Source: Anaerorhabdus sp036636695 (GTDB lineage Bacteria; Bacillota_I; Bacilli_A; Erysipelotrichales; Erysipelotrichaceae). From it: a stretch of 64,000 nucleotides of DNA. Where the stretch lies: the NCBI RefSeq assembly GCF_036636695.1, contig NZ_JAVWNW010000006.1, one strand, 5' to 3'. Below the pieces are notes generated by a model that saw nothing but the letters and a program-made list of their open reading frames with translations, made no database searches and had not been told where the DNA came from. Positions 26,033 to 36,117 of the stretch are shown here, piece after piece. Position 1 is the first letter of the stretch, and the number at the start of each line of letters is the position of its first letter. The translations under genes were made by a program, and so were the position numbers.

Positions 26033-26340
26033 TTTTTATAGAACTCAATCATCTCTGTTATGAGTTCAATTGCTAACATTGCTGTCATAAGATGATCTTG
26101 TGAATGTACAAGTAATACATCAACATCTATGTTTTCTCCATTCGCTCCAGCAATCAATAAGTCTGTTTGTGCTTTATGAGCAATGATTGAATATTCATTG
26201 GCTTTTTCAATATATTCTTTTGCTTTGTCATAATCTGAATCATCTCTTACTGCTCGAAGAGCTTGGAATGCTAATCCTCTTGCTTCTCCTGCATTAGCGA
26301 TGATGATCATTGATATTTCTTCCATTTTTGTGTTGTCCAT
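26029..26340 (-). CDS. PTS EIIA, lactose/cellobiose type
   Basis: A 103-residue all-helical EIIA. The active His is in LLVHSQDHLMTA (about 79). NAGEAR near residue 16 is also conserved. It accepts phosphate from HPr and passes it to EIIB, and may also phosphorylate the PRDs of the regulator encoded just upstream. It starts 5 bases after the regulator stop. Confidence 0.94.
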   Translation of the reverse strand: MDNTKMEEISMIIIANAGEARGLAFQALRAVRDDSDYDKAKEYIEKANEYSIIAHKAQTDLLIAGANGENIDVDVLLVHSQDHLMTAMLAIELITEMIEFYKK

Positions 26341-26345
26341 TTTTC

Positions 26346-29009
26346 TTATCTCCTTACTGGGCTTATTATTTCTAATACGTATGCAATACCATCATCAGGC
26401 ACAATGATATTGAATGATTTTTCAATTTTCTTCATTGTTTTGGATACGAATTTGAAATCTTCTTCTCTATTTTCTACGATATATTCTGTGTTTGGATTTT
26501 TAGGAAGTGGTTTATTTTCCATTAAATTATTAATCATGCATGCAATATGCATATATAATCCAATTTCTTGATCCTCATTTAATGAATATTTTTCATTAAT
26601 TTCTTCCATGACTACAGGTAATATTTTTTTCAATTTTTGAATCGACAAACTGTGAAGCTGTTCTTCAAGATTTAGATCAATCTCATCGTAGTTAATACAT
26701 TTTTCATTAATTGGTTTGAATAGTAATATTTGATCTAATTCTTTAGGTTTTGCACTGAATACATCTGATATTGAAATGAACGGTATTCCAAATAATTTTG
26801 GATTGTAAGTTCCAACAAACGCATGAATTTCATTTGCTTGTTGAATTGTCATCACTTCATTAAGTAAAGTTTTTTTATGTGAGATTGCTAGTGGAATAGT
26901 CTTAATATTTAAGTTTGAATATTTATCAATATATTCCTTTAACTGTTCAGCACCACCTTCACCTGTATTACAAAGTGTAATAATTACTTTAGGTTTACGA
27001 ATAAATCCTTCTTTTAGATTTGCAATTTCAGTCAGAACGGAATGATAGACTACATCAATATCATTTTCCATCGAACATTTTCTTGCAGCATCTAAACCAA
27101 TCAAAGTAACTGGCATATAAACTAAACGTAGTGGTATTTTTGTTTCTTCTTGAATAGTTTCCAACATAGTTTTAATTGAACCCATGTCATAAATTACAAG
27201 AACCCCTTTACCTTGATCGATTGTTTTGATTAATAGCTTTAATTCCTCCAAAGCTGTTTGTGTATCTGAATTAAGACTTAAATCAAATGCATATGTATTG
27301 CTTGTTTTGGTTAATGCATTCGTAACATCTCTTAGTGAAGTTGCTGTAGAATCTCCATGCATCGCAAATAATACTTGTGGTGTGCTTATCCCTTTTTCTT
27401 CAGGAACATCAATAATGAACATTGTAATTAATACAATTTCATCGATTGGTAAATTCAACTCATATTCAATTTTAAGTTTTGCTGCCAGCTTAACTCCCAT
27501 CGAATATTCTTCTGGATAGTTTTGAATAATATTTGTAATTTGATCATTACTTATTCTTTGTTGATTTTTATTTAGTGTTAGTAATGAATTAACATGTAAA
27601 CATAATCCATAAATAATATTTGCAGGATATTCACGGTCAAATTTTAATCGACATTTTGTTAAGAAATCATTTACAATTCCAATTACTTTTTCATCTACAA
27701 GTTTTTGTAATTGTTCAATATTAATAACTTGTTTACTTAGTTGATTCTTATATTCTACAAATACATTTTTTAAATAACTGTTTACGATAGTCGCAACTTC
27801 TTGTCTATCAATTCCTCTCTTTTCTAATTCATTTGCACGATTCTTGATATCTAAATACATATCTCCTTTTGTATTGATGTGATCCAATTTTGTTTGAATC
27901 TTATCTTTGTTAAAGATATATGTGTTGTTGTCATTTGTGATTAATGTTTCTAACTCTTCCTTGCGTTTCTTTTCATTGAGTAACCCTTTTCTAACATAGG
28001 CTTCAAAATCATATGAATTAATTACAATGCTCTCATTAACATCTTGATAACTTCTTACATATGCATTTGCACAAGCTATTTTAATATCATGATTGAGTTG
28101 TTTAACATTTAGTGGACATTCATAAAGTAGCAATGATTTCATCGTCTCTGAATTAATTTCTATTTGACGATTTGATCGTGCAGCTTCAATTGATAAGAAA
28201 TGATTTACTAATTCAAATCTTTCAAGAAGTGGTCTTTCATCAAGAGAAGGAATTTCAATTTTCATTGGAATTTTGCTTGCATAATTCTCAATATTTTTTC
28301 TACTTGAATCAATTGAACATGCAAGAATCAATAATACATTTCTTTTTACTTTATTTTGTTTATCGTTGTCATAATAAAGTGAACCTGTTTCCAAATATGT
28401 ATTTATATTTTCTTGATCTTGTCCTTCTAATAAATTCACATTATCAATGAAGAGTACACCGTTTTCCGCTCTATCGAAACAATTTAGAAAATCATCAGTT
28501 GAGTCTGGTAATCCAAATAATTCTTTTCTCAATGCATCTTTATTATCAATGTAGTGATTACAATTTAATTTAATGAATTGTGCTTCTTCATCAATAACTT
28601 CTACCTCTTTCGCAAAACTATACATAAGCTTTGCGAGTAAACTTGTCCCACATCCTCTTGGGGCAATTATTAACGTGTTCAAACTTTTTTGCGGATAGAG
28701 AATAGACGCTTTCGCAAGTTGTACTACACTTCGCAAACTTCCGTTATATCCAATATAGGATTTGAAACAAGAAGTTTCGGTAGACTGTTGTTCATTTTTT
28801 TTATGAACTGTATAAAGCACAGGTCTAGTTCCAACTTTTTTTAACTTCCCCTCTGCACATAATTGATTTAGCAGAGCACTTGCATTGCTGCGTTGTATTC
28901 CTAGTTGTTTTGCAACATCACTGGTTTCAACTCCAACCGGATCACTTGCTTTCTTACTAAACTCAATTTGCTGAATTAGTTCATATACTGTTTCTTTTGC
29001 TGATTTCAT
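26346..29009 (-). CDS. LevR-like PTS regulator with degenerate AAA+ domain
   Basis: An 887-residue LevR/ManR-family regulator: N-terminal winged helix (about 5-68), AAA+ region (90-330), PRD1 near 450-530, EIIA(Man)-like domain (about 545-670; His in FAMHGDS), EIIB-like segment (about 685-760; CNTGEGG) and PRD2 (about 785-887; His in LYMHIAC). Normal members activate sigma-54 polymerase. Here Walker A reads APRGCGTS without its Lys (residues 116-123), Walker B reads LFIDNVN without its Glu (186-192), and no GAFTGA loop follows ELFG. So it probably controls a sigma-A promoter without ATP hydrolysis. It heads the PTS operon. Confidence 0.88.
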   Translation of the reverse strand: MKSAKETVYELIQQIEFSKKASDPVGVETSDVAKQLGIQRSNASALLNQLCAEGKLKKVGTRPVLYTVHKKNEQQSTETSCFKSYIGYNGSLRSVVQLAKASILYPQKSLNTLIIAPRGCGTSLLAKLMYSFAKEVEVIDEEAQFIKLNCNHYIDNKDALRKELFGLPDSTDDFLNCFDRAENGVLFIDNVNLLEGQDQENINTYLETGSLYYDNDKQNKVKRNVLLILACSIDSSRKNIENYASKIPMKIEIPSLDERPLLERFELVNHFLSIEAARSNRQIEINSETMKSLLLYECPLNVKQLNHDIKIACANAYVRSYQDVNESIVINSYDFEAYVRKGLLNEKKRKEELETLITNDNNTYIFNKDKIQTKLDHINTKGDMYLDIKNRANELEKRGIDRQEVATIVNSYLKNVFVEYKNQLSKQVINIEQLQKLVDEKVIGIVNDFLTKCRLKFDREYPANIIYGLCLHVNSLLTLNKNQQRISNDQITNIIQNYPEEYSMGVKLAAKLKIEYELNLPIDEIVLITMFIIDVPEEKGISTPQVLFAMHGDSTATSLRDVTNALTKTSNTYAFDLSLNSDTQTALEELKLLIKTIDQGKGVLVIYDMGSIKTMLETIQEETKIPLRLVYMPVTLIGLDAARKCSMENDIDVVYHSVLTEIANLKEGFIRKPKVIITLCNTGEGGAEQLKEYIDKYSNLNIKTIPLAISHKKTLLNEVMTIQQANEIHAFVGTYNPKLFGIPFISISDVFSAKPKELDQILLFKPINEKCINYDEIDLNLEEQLHSLSIQKLKKILPVVMEEINEKYSLNEDQEIGLYMHIACMINNLMENKPLPKNPNTEYIVENREEDFKFVSKTMKKIEKSFNIIVPDDGIAYVLEIISPVRR

Positions 29010-29056
29010 ACCTTTAATCTCCTATCTACGGTATATGACTTCTCTTAACAATTTCC

Positions 29057-29084
29057 ATTTTAGTGTATATACATAAAGTGTCAA
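29057..29084 (-). promoter_or_regulatory. sigma-A promoter of the PTS operon
   Basis: TTGACA (29079-29084), 16-base spacer and TAAAAT (29057-29062). An AGTGTATA repeat overlaps the -10 and spacer. I see no sigma-54 -24/-12 element here. Confidence 0.7.
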
Positions 29085-29253
29085 ACTGCCAAGAATTGTC
29101 TTATATACTCAATTTATACACTATTTTTAGCGTTTAAACACTTCTTAGTGTATAAAATCCGCCAAAGTGTATAAAATAGTTTATAAATCGGCTTAGTGTA
29201 TGCTTTTTGCACAAATTAAAAAAGGAAGTGTATAATTTATTTCATACACTTCC
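29061..29253. repeat. AGTGTATA repeat array upstream of the LevR-like gene
   Basis: Copies of the core TTAGTGTATAAAAT lie at 29061-29069, 29145-29158, 29164-29177 and 29193-29201. There is a weaker copy at 29075-29083, an inverted copy at 29115-29123 and two inside the hairpin at 29224-29253. They cover the whole gap between the ABC exporter and the PTS operon. They look like repeated binding sites for one protein, most simply the adjacent regulator. Confidence 0.65.
29217..29253 (-). terminator. terminator of ABC exporter operon
   Basis: GGAAGTGTAT / ATACACTTCC, 10-bp perfect stem, then seven Ts on the minus strand. The stem itself contains the AGTGTAT repeat. Confidence 0.85.
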
Positions 29254-29285
29254 ACTATTTTATAAATCGTTAAACTATTTTAATT

Positions 29286-31031
29286 TTAGTTCTCAAATTG
29301 CGCATTAAATAGTTTTGAATAAAATCCATGCCCTTGCAATAACTCTTCATGTGTTCCTGATTCAATGACCGAACCATTTTGTAGCACCAAAATAATATCC
29401 GCATTTTTTATTGTTGATAATCGATGAGCGATAACAAACGATGTCTTCCCTTTGCATAGTTCTAACATTGCTTTTTGAATAATCATCTCAGTTCTTGAAT
29501 CTACATTGCTAGTTGCCTCATCAAGAATCAACATTTTACTTTCCGACAACATGGCTCTGGCAATTGTCAAAAGCTGTTTTTGTCCTTTAGATATGTTAAC
29601 TCCATCATCAGTTAAAATTGTATCATAGCCATCTTTCAACGTTTCAATGAAATCATGAACATGAGCTGCTTTACAAACTTTTACTACCTCTTCTATCGTC
29701 GCATCATCTTTACCATACGCAACATTATCAAATATACTACCACTGAACAACCACGTATCTTGGAGAACCATCGCATATTGTTTACGCAAAGAATCACGAG
29801 TACATTCATCAATCCTATGATTATCAACTAATATCTTTCCTGCATTTACATCGTAAAAGCGCATTAGTAAATTAATTATGGTCGTCTTTCCTGCACCGGT
29901 TGGTCCAACAATCGCAATCATTTTTCCAGCTAGTGCCTCAAAACTTAAATCATGAATAATTTCTTTACCCTCTACATAACCAAACTTAACATGCTCGCAA
30001 TTAACATTTCCTTGAATATCTCCTAACACAGTTGCATGATCAATATCTTTAATCTCACTTGGTTCATCCAATAATCTAAACACTCTCTCTGCTGCAGAAA
30101 TAGCCGATTGCAAGTCAGCCAAAATATTTGCGGTTTCACTAATTGGTCCAGAAAATTTACGTGAGTATAAGACAAAAGATGAAATATTACCTATGGTAAT
30201 ATTACCCATCAAATATAACAATGCTCCAAACATACTCACAAATGAAAGTGAAAGATTGTTGATAAAATTTACCGATGGTCCTACAACACTACCTTGGTAA
30301 TCTGAATCATAATAGGCATCGACAGCTGCTGTATTTTGCTCATCAAATTTAGCAACAATAGTATCTTCTTGCCCATAAGCTTTAATCGTTTTATAGCCCG
30401 ATAACATTTCTTCAACAAAACCATTCAGTTCTCCTAACTTACGCGAACGTTTAGAAAAGAGCGGTTTTACTTTCTTTGTACGATATCGAGTGAAAATAAT
30501 AATAAGCGGTACTGTAAACAGAAAGATAATACATAATTGTGGTGAGATTGAAATCATCATTAATGCTGATACCACAACAGTAATTACACTTGTTAGAACA
30601 GTAATCAAATCACTAGAAAGTGATGTATTAATTGTATCTATATCATATGAAATCTTCGAGATAATATCCCCAACTTGATTCTTATCAAAATAACCAATAG
30701 GAAGTGTCAACAAATGGTTAAATACTTCCTCACGCATTTTTAATGTTACCTTGCTTGAAACATTAATTAGAATAATTTGGATTATATATCCTAAAATAGA
30801 ACTTAATACATAAAAGAAAATCATTAGAATACAATAATGGAATACTACTTTAAAATTAACATTACCTGGTGTTGTCCCAATTGCATCAATCGCTAATCCT
30901 GAAAGCTTTGGCCCAATTAGCGCAAAATAATTACTCAACAGTGTTAATGTTAGTGCACAAATTACTGCGATTTTATTCGCAAGCAAATATTTTAAGATAC
31001 GTAACACTGTACCTTTTCTATTTCTAGTCAA
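29286..31031 (-). CDS. heterodimeric ABC exporter, catalytic-site subunit
   Basis: A 581-residue exporter half with six helices and an ATPase domain. Walker A is GPTGAGKT, the signature is ISKGQ (degenerate), and Walker B is MLILDEATSNVD with intact Glu. It pairs with the upstream gene, which it overlaps by 8 bases and whose defects are the reverse. The cargo may be drugs or peptides. No regulator gene is linked. Confidence 0.92.
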   Translation of the reverse strand: MTRNRKGTVLRILKYLLANKIAVICALTLTLLSNYFALIGPKLSGLAIDAIGTTPGNVNFKVVFHYCILMIFFYVLSSILGYIIQIILINVSSKVTLKMREEVFNHLLTLPIGYFDKNQVGDIISKISYDIDTINTSLSSDLITVLTSVITVVVSALMMISISPQLCIIFLFTVPLIIIFTRYRTKKVKPLFSKRSRKLGELNGFVEEMLSGYKTIKAYGQEDTIVAKFDEQNTAAVDAYYDSDYQGSVVGPSVNFINNLSLSFVSMFGALLYLMGNITIGNISSFVLYSRKFSGPISETANILADLQSAISAAERVFRLLDEPSEIKDIDHATVLGDIQGNVNCEHVKFGYVEGKEIIHDLSFEALAGKMIAIVGPTGAGKTTIINLLMRFYDVNAGKILVDNHRIDECTRDSLRKQYAMVLQDTWLFSGSIFDNVAYGKDDATIEEVVKVCKAAHVHDFIETLKDGYDTILTDDGVNISKGQKQLLTIARAMLSESKMLILDEATSNVDSRTEMIIQKAMLELCKGKTSFVIAHRLSTIKNADIILVLQNGSVIESGTHEELLQGHGFYSKLFNAQFEN

Positions 31032-32745
31032 CTAGAGCACCTCCCATCTGAGAGTCACTAATCGATGCATAAATTTCACTACGTTCTAATAATTCTGCAT
31101 GACTACCTAAATCACTAATTTGTCCATTATCTAATACCAAAATTTGATTAGCACTTTTAATACTTGAAATACGTTGTGCAATGATTATCATTGTTGTATT
31201 TTGATAATTCTCATTGATTGCTTTTCTAAGTTTCGCATCCGTTCCATAATCTAGTGCACTACTCGAATCATCTAGTAACATGAATTCAGGATGACTTGCA
31301 AAAGCACGCGATAACAATATACGCTGTCTTTGACCACCTGAAACATTTGTTCCTTTACTTGTAAGATGATAATCAACATTTTGTTCAAGACTACGAATAA
31401 AATCACTAGCCTGTGCATCTATAATAGCGGCATCCAAATCATCTGATTCTATTTCTCTACCAAACACAATATTCTCTTTGATACTATCACTAAACAAGAA
31501 ATCATTTTGCATTACAATACCAAACATCTGTCTCAACTCTTTTGGTTCAATTCCACGTATATCAATACCATTCAAATAAATTGCACCTTCATCAATCTCA
31601 TAGAATCTTAACAAAAGTTGCATAATTGTAGTTTTACCAGAACCTGTTGCACCTAATATCCCTAATGTTTCCCCTGGCTTCAATTTAAAACTAATATTTC
31701 TAATATTATCTTTTATCTTTAAATATGAGAAAGACACATTTCTGAATTCGATTGCATAATTTGGATCTCCTTTGGGATAAGATAATTTCTCTTTAGGATT
31801 ATTTTCTGTTTCTTCTAATACTAAATCAATACGATTTGCACTTGCCAAACCTTTTGATAAGATAACAAATATATTGCTGATAGCCAACAACGCATTCGAA
31901 ATAATTGTGAAATAAGACATGAACGCAATAATTTTACCTGTTTCTGATAAACCTGCATTTACTTGATATGCTCCTACTAAAATCACTAGTGATAATCCAA
32001 TATTTAAAAATAAATTCATACTTGGATTAATAATTGCCATTTTAATATTTGCACTACGTTCTTGATTTCTTAAATTATTATTCACACTGAAATAACGTTT
32101 CTTCTCTGCATCCATCTTACTTAATGCTTTTATAACACGAATTCCTTGTATGTTTTCTCTTACAACTTGAATCATCTTATCTGTTGCTACTTGAACTTTC
32201 GCAAATAAAGGTATCCCCTTCGTTGAGCGTATATAAATTATGACAGCAATAAAAGGAATAACCGCTAATAGAACCAAAGCTAATGTTGGTTCTAAGATAA
32301 ATGTCATGACTATTCCGCCAATGGTTAATATTGGTGCTCGAACACCCATCCTTTGTACCATTCCTAGCATACGATGAACATTGTATGTATCGGTTGTTAA
32401 GCGTGATTCTAATGAAGGTATGGTATATTCATCTGTTTTTGTGCAGCTTAAATGTATCGTTTTATCAAATAAATCATGCCGAATATTTTCTGTAACATCT
32501 CTTGCTACTTTACTTGCTTTTCTATTTGCATATACATTCATTCCCCATGCAAGTAGTGAGCACATAATCATCACAGTTCCCCATATAATGACAAGCATTA
32601 TATCTTTTTGTGGAACCACATTATCTAAAATAGTAGATAAGATATATGGAATAAATAGTTCAACCACTGAACCAATAGTCTTTACAAGCAATCCAAATAA
32701 AAGCGCTTTGTAAAAAGGTTTGCAATATTTCTTAATCGTATTCAA
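31024..32745 (-). CDS. heterodimeric ABC exporter, degenerate-site subunit
   Basis: A 573-residue exporter half. Walker A is GATGSGKT and the signature VSGGQ is normal, while Walker B FMLLDDSSSALD has Asp for the catalytic Glu. It forms one full and one dead ATP site with its partner. The start is a TTG (32743-32745) with GGGGATGG just upstream, which may limit its translation. This pair is only distantly like the exporter at 16-19.6 kb. Confidence 0.91.
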   Translation of the reverse strand: MNTIKKYCKPFYKALLFGLLVKTIGSVVELFIPYILSTILDNVVPQKDIMLVIIWGTVMIMCSLLAWGMNVYANRKASKVARDVTENIRHDLFDKTIHLSCTKTDEYTIPSLESRLTTDTYNVHRMLGMVQRMGVRAPILTIGGIVMTFILEPTLALVLLAVIPFIAVIIYIRSTKGIPLFAKVQVATDKMIQVVRENIQGIRVIKALSKMDAEKKRYFSVNNNLRNQERSANIKMAIINPSMNLFLNIGLSLVILVGAYQVNAGLSETGKIIAFMSYFTIISNALLAISNIFVILSKGLASANRIDLVLEETENNPKEKLSYPKGDPNYAIEFRNVSFSYLKIKDNIRNISFKLKPGETLGILGATGSGKTTIMQLLLRFYEIDEGAIYLNGIDIRGIEPKELRQMFGIVMQNDFLFSDSIKENIVFGREIESDDLDAAIIDAQASDFIRSLEQNVDYHLTSKGTNVSGGQRQRILLSRAFASHPEFMLLDDSSSALDYGTDAKLRKAINENYQNTTMIIIAQRISSIKSANQILVLDNGQISDLGSHAELLERSEIYASISDSQMGGALVD

Positions 32746-32841
32746 AATTCCATCCCCTTCTTTACACTATCTATTATTGTAAATCATTCATCCGTAAAAT
32801 GTATCTATAAATGTTTAATTATGTAATTATTTTGCAAAATA

Positions 32842-32865
32842 AAACGATTGAAGCTAATCAACCGT
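32842..32865 (-). terminator. terminator of MATE gene
   Basis: ACGGTTGA-ttagct-TCAATCGT stem with one mismatch, followed by TTTTATTTTG on the minus strand. The stop codon is inside the stem. Confidence 0.5.
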
Positions 32866-34224
32866 CTTATTAAAAGTCTGATTTTTATCTCCCAACCAAT
32901 TTGCAAAATGAAAATAGACTGAGGTTAATATTGCCGCTAATGTCCATGTCACACTATACCCCCATGCAACAATATCAATGCTGTTAAAAATAGGCATCGC
33001 TATCCATAGGAAGACTTGTCTCATAAATACAAAGCTAACAATTGAAGTAATCATTGGTACAATAGTTAAACCACTGGCTCGTAAAGCACCTGAATAAACC
33101 TGATGGAATACAAGCGCAATATAGAAAGGAATCATGATACGAATCATTGCCGCACCTGCAATAATTACATCTGGATCAGTTGAGAAGATTTCAACACAAA
33201 CATCTGCATAAATCCAAATGGGAATACCTAATATCAAAATAGACAAAATGCCCATCAATATTGTTGTATTAACACCCTTCTTGACACGATCAATTTTGTT
33301 AGCACCCATGTTTTGTGCTGAAAATGTTGTAATCGCAAGAGCAAAGCTATTGATTGGTAAAGCGATGAAATTATCAAATTTATTAGCTGATCCAAACCCA
33401 GCAATAGCTGCTGCACCAAAACCATTCACATAGGATTGAACAATTACATTTGATAGTGAGACAATCATATTTTGAAGTCCTGAAGGAATACCTATTTTTA
33501 CTATTTGAACTAAAGTTGGTCCATGAATTCTTAGTTTTTTTATTTCTAACTTATAGGTTTCTTTTGAAAGCATTAGTGTAATTATTACAAGAATAGACGA
33601 AACACCTTGGGCGATTAATGTTGCCCAAGCAACACCTGCAACACCCATGTTAAGTTGTGTGACAAAATACAAGTCTAATATGATATTGATAACACTCGCA
33701 ACTCCTAAAAAATAAAGAGGTCGTTTAGAGTCACCAATTGCTTGTAGTATTCCTGTTCCTGCATTATACAAAGTTACAAATAAAACACCTAAGAAATAAA
33801 TTTGAAGATATTCAACTGCTTGTGGCATAACATTCGCTGGAGTATTCATCAATTCTAATAGCCAAGGCGATAAGAAATATCCAAACAAAGTTAATACAAC
33901 TCCAAATAAAATTGAGAACAATGTAAACGTATGGACTGTAATCGAAAGTTCATTTGCACGTCTAGCTCCATAGTGTCTCCCTACAATTACGCCAGCACCT
34001 ACTGCAACACCCATAAAGAAACCAATGATTAAATTAATTAATGGTGTACTAGCACTAACCGCAGCTAATGCAGTTTTCCCAACATATTGACCAACAACAA
34101 TTGAGTCAACTGTATTGTACAAAAGCTGAAATAAATTTCCTAGCAATAATGGAATCGCAAAGAACAAGATGCGTTTCCAAATCGACCCTGTCGTCATTTT
34201 TGCTTCAATAACTTCCACCCACAC
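32854..34224 (-). CDS. MATE-family multidrug efflux pump
   Basis: A 456-residue protein with twelve hydrophobic segments and the two-lobe MATE/MOP repeat. MATE signatures include PLLLGNLFQLLYNTVDSIVVG near the N-terminus and the related GIPSGLQNMIVSLSN in the second half. It exports cationic compounds using a Na+ or H+ gradient. The start is uncertain: the GTG at 34224 and an ATG nine codons later are both possible, with GGAAGAAGGGG upstream of the first. Confidence 0.9.
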   Translation of the reverse strand: MWVEVIEAKMTTGSIWKRILFFAIPLLLGNLFQLLYNTVDSIVVGQYVGKTALAAVSASTPLINLIIGFFMGVAVGAGVIVGRHYGARRANELSITVHTFTLFSILFGVVLTLFGYFLSPWLLELMNTPANVMPQAVEYLQIYFLGVLFVTLYNAGTGILQAIGDSKRPLYFLGVASVINIILDLYFVTQLNMGVAGVAWATLIAQGVSSILVIITLMLSKETYKLEIKKLRIHGPTLVQIVKIGIPSGLQNMIVSLSNVIVQSYVNGFGAAAIAGFGSANKFDNFIALPINSFALAITTFSAQNMGANKIDRVKKGVNTTILMGILSILILGIPIWIYADVCVEIFSTDPDVIIAGAAMIRIMIPFYIALVFHQVYSGALRASGLTIVPMITSIVSFVFMRQVFLWIAMPIFNSIDIVAWGYSVTWTLAAILTSVYFHFANWLGDKNQTFNKTVD

Positions 34225-34319
34225 CCCTTCTTCCTATTTCAATTTAACTATTATACCACTACTTTCACTTTTTTGAATGACAACAACATGGTAAAATTAA
34301 AAAAAGGAAGATACAAAAA

Positions 34320-35516
34320 ATGAACGATGCATGGAAACAATGTATTTCAATTTTAAATGATAACCATTACGATGCATACTTAGTTGGTGGTGCTACTCGT
34401 AACTTTTTATTACACCTTCCTGTTCAAGATTTTGACATCACTACTAATGCTACTCCCACACAAATTAAAAAGTGTTTTAGAAATTACAGAATGTTGGACA
34501 TCGGCATCAAACATGGAACAATAACTGTATTTATAAATAATACCCCTTATGAAATAACAACCTATCGTATTGATATGGATTATAGAGATCATCGCCATCC
34601 CAGTAAGGTTGTCTTTTCCAGTCAGTTAAAGGATGATTGTATGCGCAGAGACTTTACTATGAATGCAATATGCTATCACCCCGAACAAGGATATTTCGAT
34701 TTTTTCAATGGGATATCTGATATTGAAAATAAAATTATTCGTTGCATCGGAAATCCCAACGAGCGTTTCAATGAAGATGCATTACGAATTCTACGAGCAA
34801 TTCGTTTTAGTTGCCAACTTCAGTTCACAATTGAACCTATCACTAAAAAAGCATTATTAGAAAATAAAGATCTTTTGAAACATATATCCAATGAACGTAT
34901 CCAAGACGAATTGAACAAAATATTTTTAAGTTCTTCTTGTGCTCAAAAACTTTTTGAATATCATGATGTCCTCGAAGTAATCATACCTGAATGTAGAGAA
35001 ATATCACTTTCACCAAAGAGACTAAACAAGACCTACGAAATGTTATCAAAATGCAAACCATCTATTGCATTACGACTTTCTTGTTTGCTACATCAACTTC
35101 ATGAACCCGCTTTAACTTCACTTACTATTTGTAAACGACTAAAATATTCAAATGTACTTACTAAGCGAGTACAAGTACTCTTATCTGTCATGAATAAACC
35201 AATTTCTTCAAAATTTGAATTTAACCTTCTTTTATCTCAATATAGTGATTTTTTTGAAGATATACTTTATTTCAAATGTTTAATTGATACTACTTTAGAT
35301 GAAAATGAATTATTTAAACAATATCAAACAATCATTCAAGAGAATGAATGTATATCGTTGTCACAATTAGATCTCAAAGGTAATGAACTTTTAGATTTAG
35401 GCTATCCCAAAAATCAAATTTCAACATTGTTGCATGAATGCCTATACCAAGTAATGCAAGATAAAGTTCCAAACAAAAAAATGGAATTGATCACTTTTTT
35501 AAAAACCAATAAATAA
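34320..35516 (+). CDS. cca: CCA tRNA nucleotidyltransferase
   Basis: A 398-residue class II nucleotidyltransferase that adds or repairs the CCA end of tRNAs. The signature LVGGATRNFLL (about 21-31) is followed by the metal-binding DFDIT (about 39-43), the RRDFTMNA motif (about 111-118) and the ERIQDE template segment. The C-terminal half is divergent, as usual. GGAAGA lies 8 bases before the ATG. It is transcribed alone. Confidence 0.93.
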   Translation: MNDAWKQCISILNDNHYDAYLVGGATRNFLLHLPVQDFDITTNATPTQIKKCFRNYRMLDIGIKHGTITVFINNTPYEITTYRIDMDYRDHRHPSKVVFSSQLKDDCMRRDFTMNAICYHPEQGYFDFFNGISDIENKIIRCIGNPNERFNEDALRILRAIRFSCQLQFTIEPITKKALLENKDLLKHISNERIQDELNKIFLSSSCAQKLFEYHDVLEVIIPECREISLSPKRLNKTYEMLSKCKPSIALRLSCLLHQLHEPALTSLTICKRLKYSNVLTKRVQVLLSVMNKPISSKFEFNLLLSQYSDFFEDILYFKCLIDTTLDENELFKQYQTIIQENECISLSQLDLKGNELLDLGYPKNQISTLLHECLYQVMQDKVPNKKMELITFLKTNK

Positions 35517-35656
35517 CCATTTAAAAAATGAGTTTATTATTATTGATTTAAGTTATAGTAACATTCTTGAATACTGACAACTCTGATATAAAAAATTCAT
35601 TCTTTTATTTTCCGTAATAATTCTTTCTGTTACTCGATACACATTGAAGCTAAATA

Positions 35657-35680
35657 AAAATAAACCGTGAGGTTTATTTT
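35657..35680. terminator. bidirectional terminator
   Basis: Perfect 10-bp stem AAAATAAACC / GGTTTATTTT with a 4-base loop and T runs on both strands. It overlaps the end of the DUF3021 gene. The 140 bases before it hold nothing I recognise. Confidence 0.8.
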
Positions 35681-36117
35681 CTTTTATAATTCTTCAATGC
35701 TGAATTTAACTTTTCAGTACTAGCTTCTTGTTCGTATTTTTCACCTAACAACATAAAGAATAAACCAATTGCCATTGTGATTATAAATATCGGATAGTTG
35801 ATATCAGGCAATCCTTCAAACCATTTAAATGCATAAGCAGTGCCACCGAAAATGATTGTACAAATAGCCAACCAAGATAGTGACTTTGTAAAGAGAATAC
35901 CTTTTGAATAATCACAACGATCATCAAGCATTGTTACTTGAAGTAGTGCCACAACAAGACTTGCCATGATACCTGTGAATATTGTCATAAACGTCATTTC
36001 ATATTTTCCTTGCACAAAATACATAAATCCCGCTAAGAAAATAACTGCCGAGAAATAGATACCCATATATAATTTCATATTCATTGACCATAGAAAGAAA
36101 TCTCTAAATTTTTTCAT
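35674..36117 (-). CDS. DUF3021 membrane protein
   Basis: A 147-residue protein with four membrane helices. DUF3021 proteins are nearly always paired with a LytTR regulator, as here, and are thought to hold the regulator inactive at the membrane until a stress signal arrives. Its start overlaps the LytTR gene by 14 bases, so the two are co-translated. Confidence 0.85.
   Translation of the reverse strand: MKKFRDFFLWSMNMKLYMGIYFSAVIFLAGFMYFVQGKYEMTFMTIFTGIMASLVVALLQVTMLDDRCDYSKGILFTKSLSWLAICTIIFGGTAYAFKWFEGLPDINYPIFIITMAIGLFFMLLGEKYEQEASTEKLNSALKNYKRK

Noticed and set aside
29057..29253. CRISPR array
   Set aside because: The repeats are 8-14 bases, irregularly spaced and in both orientations, with no uniform spacers and no cas genes.
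29010..29285. Sigma-54 promoter before the LevR-like gene
   Set aside because: GGCAG near 29090 lacks a GC doublet at the right distance, while a good TTGACA/TAAAAT pair is present.
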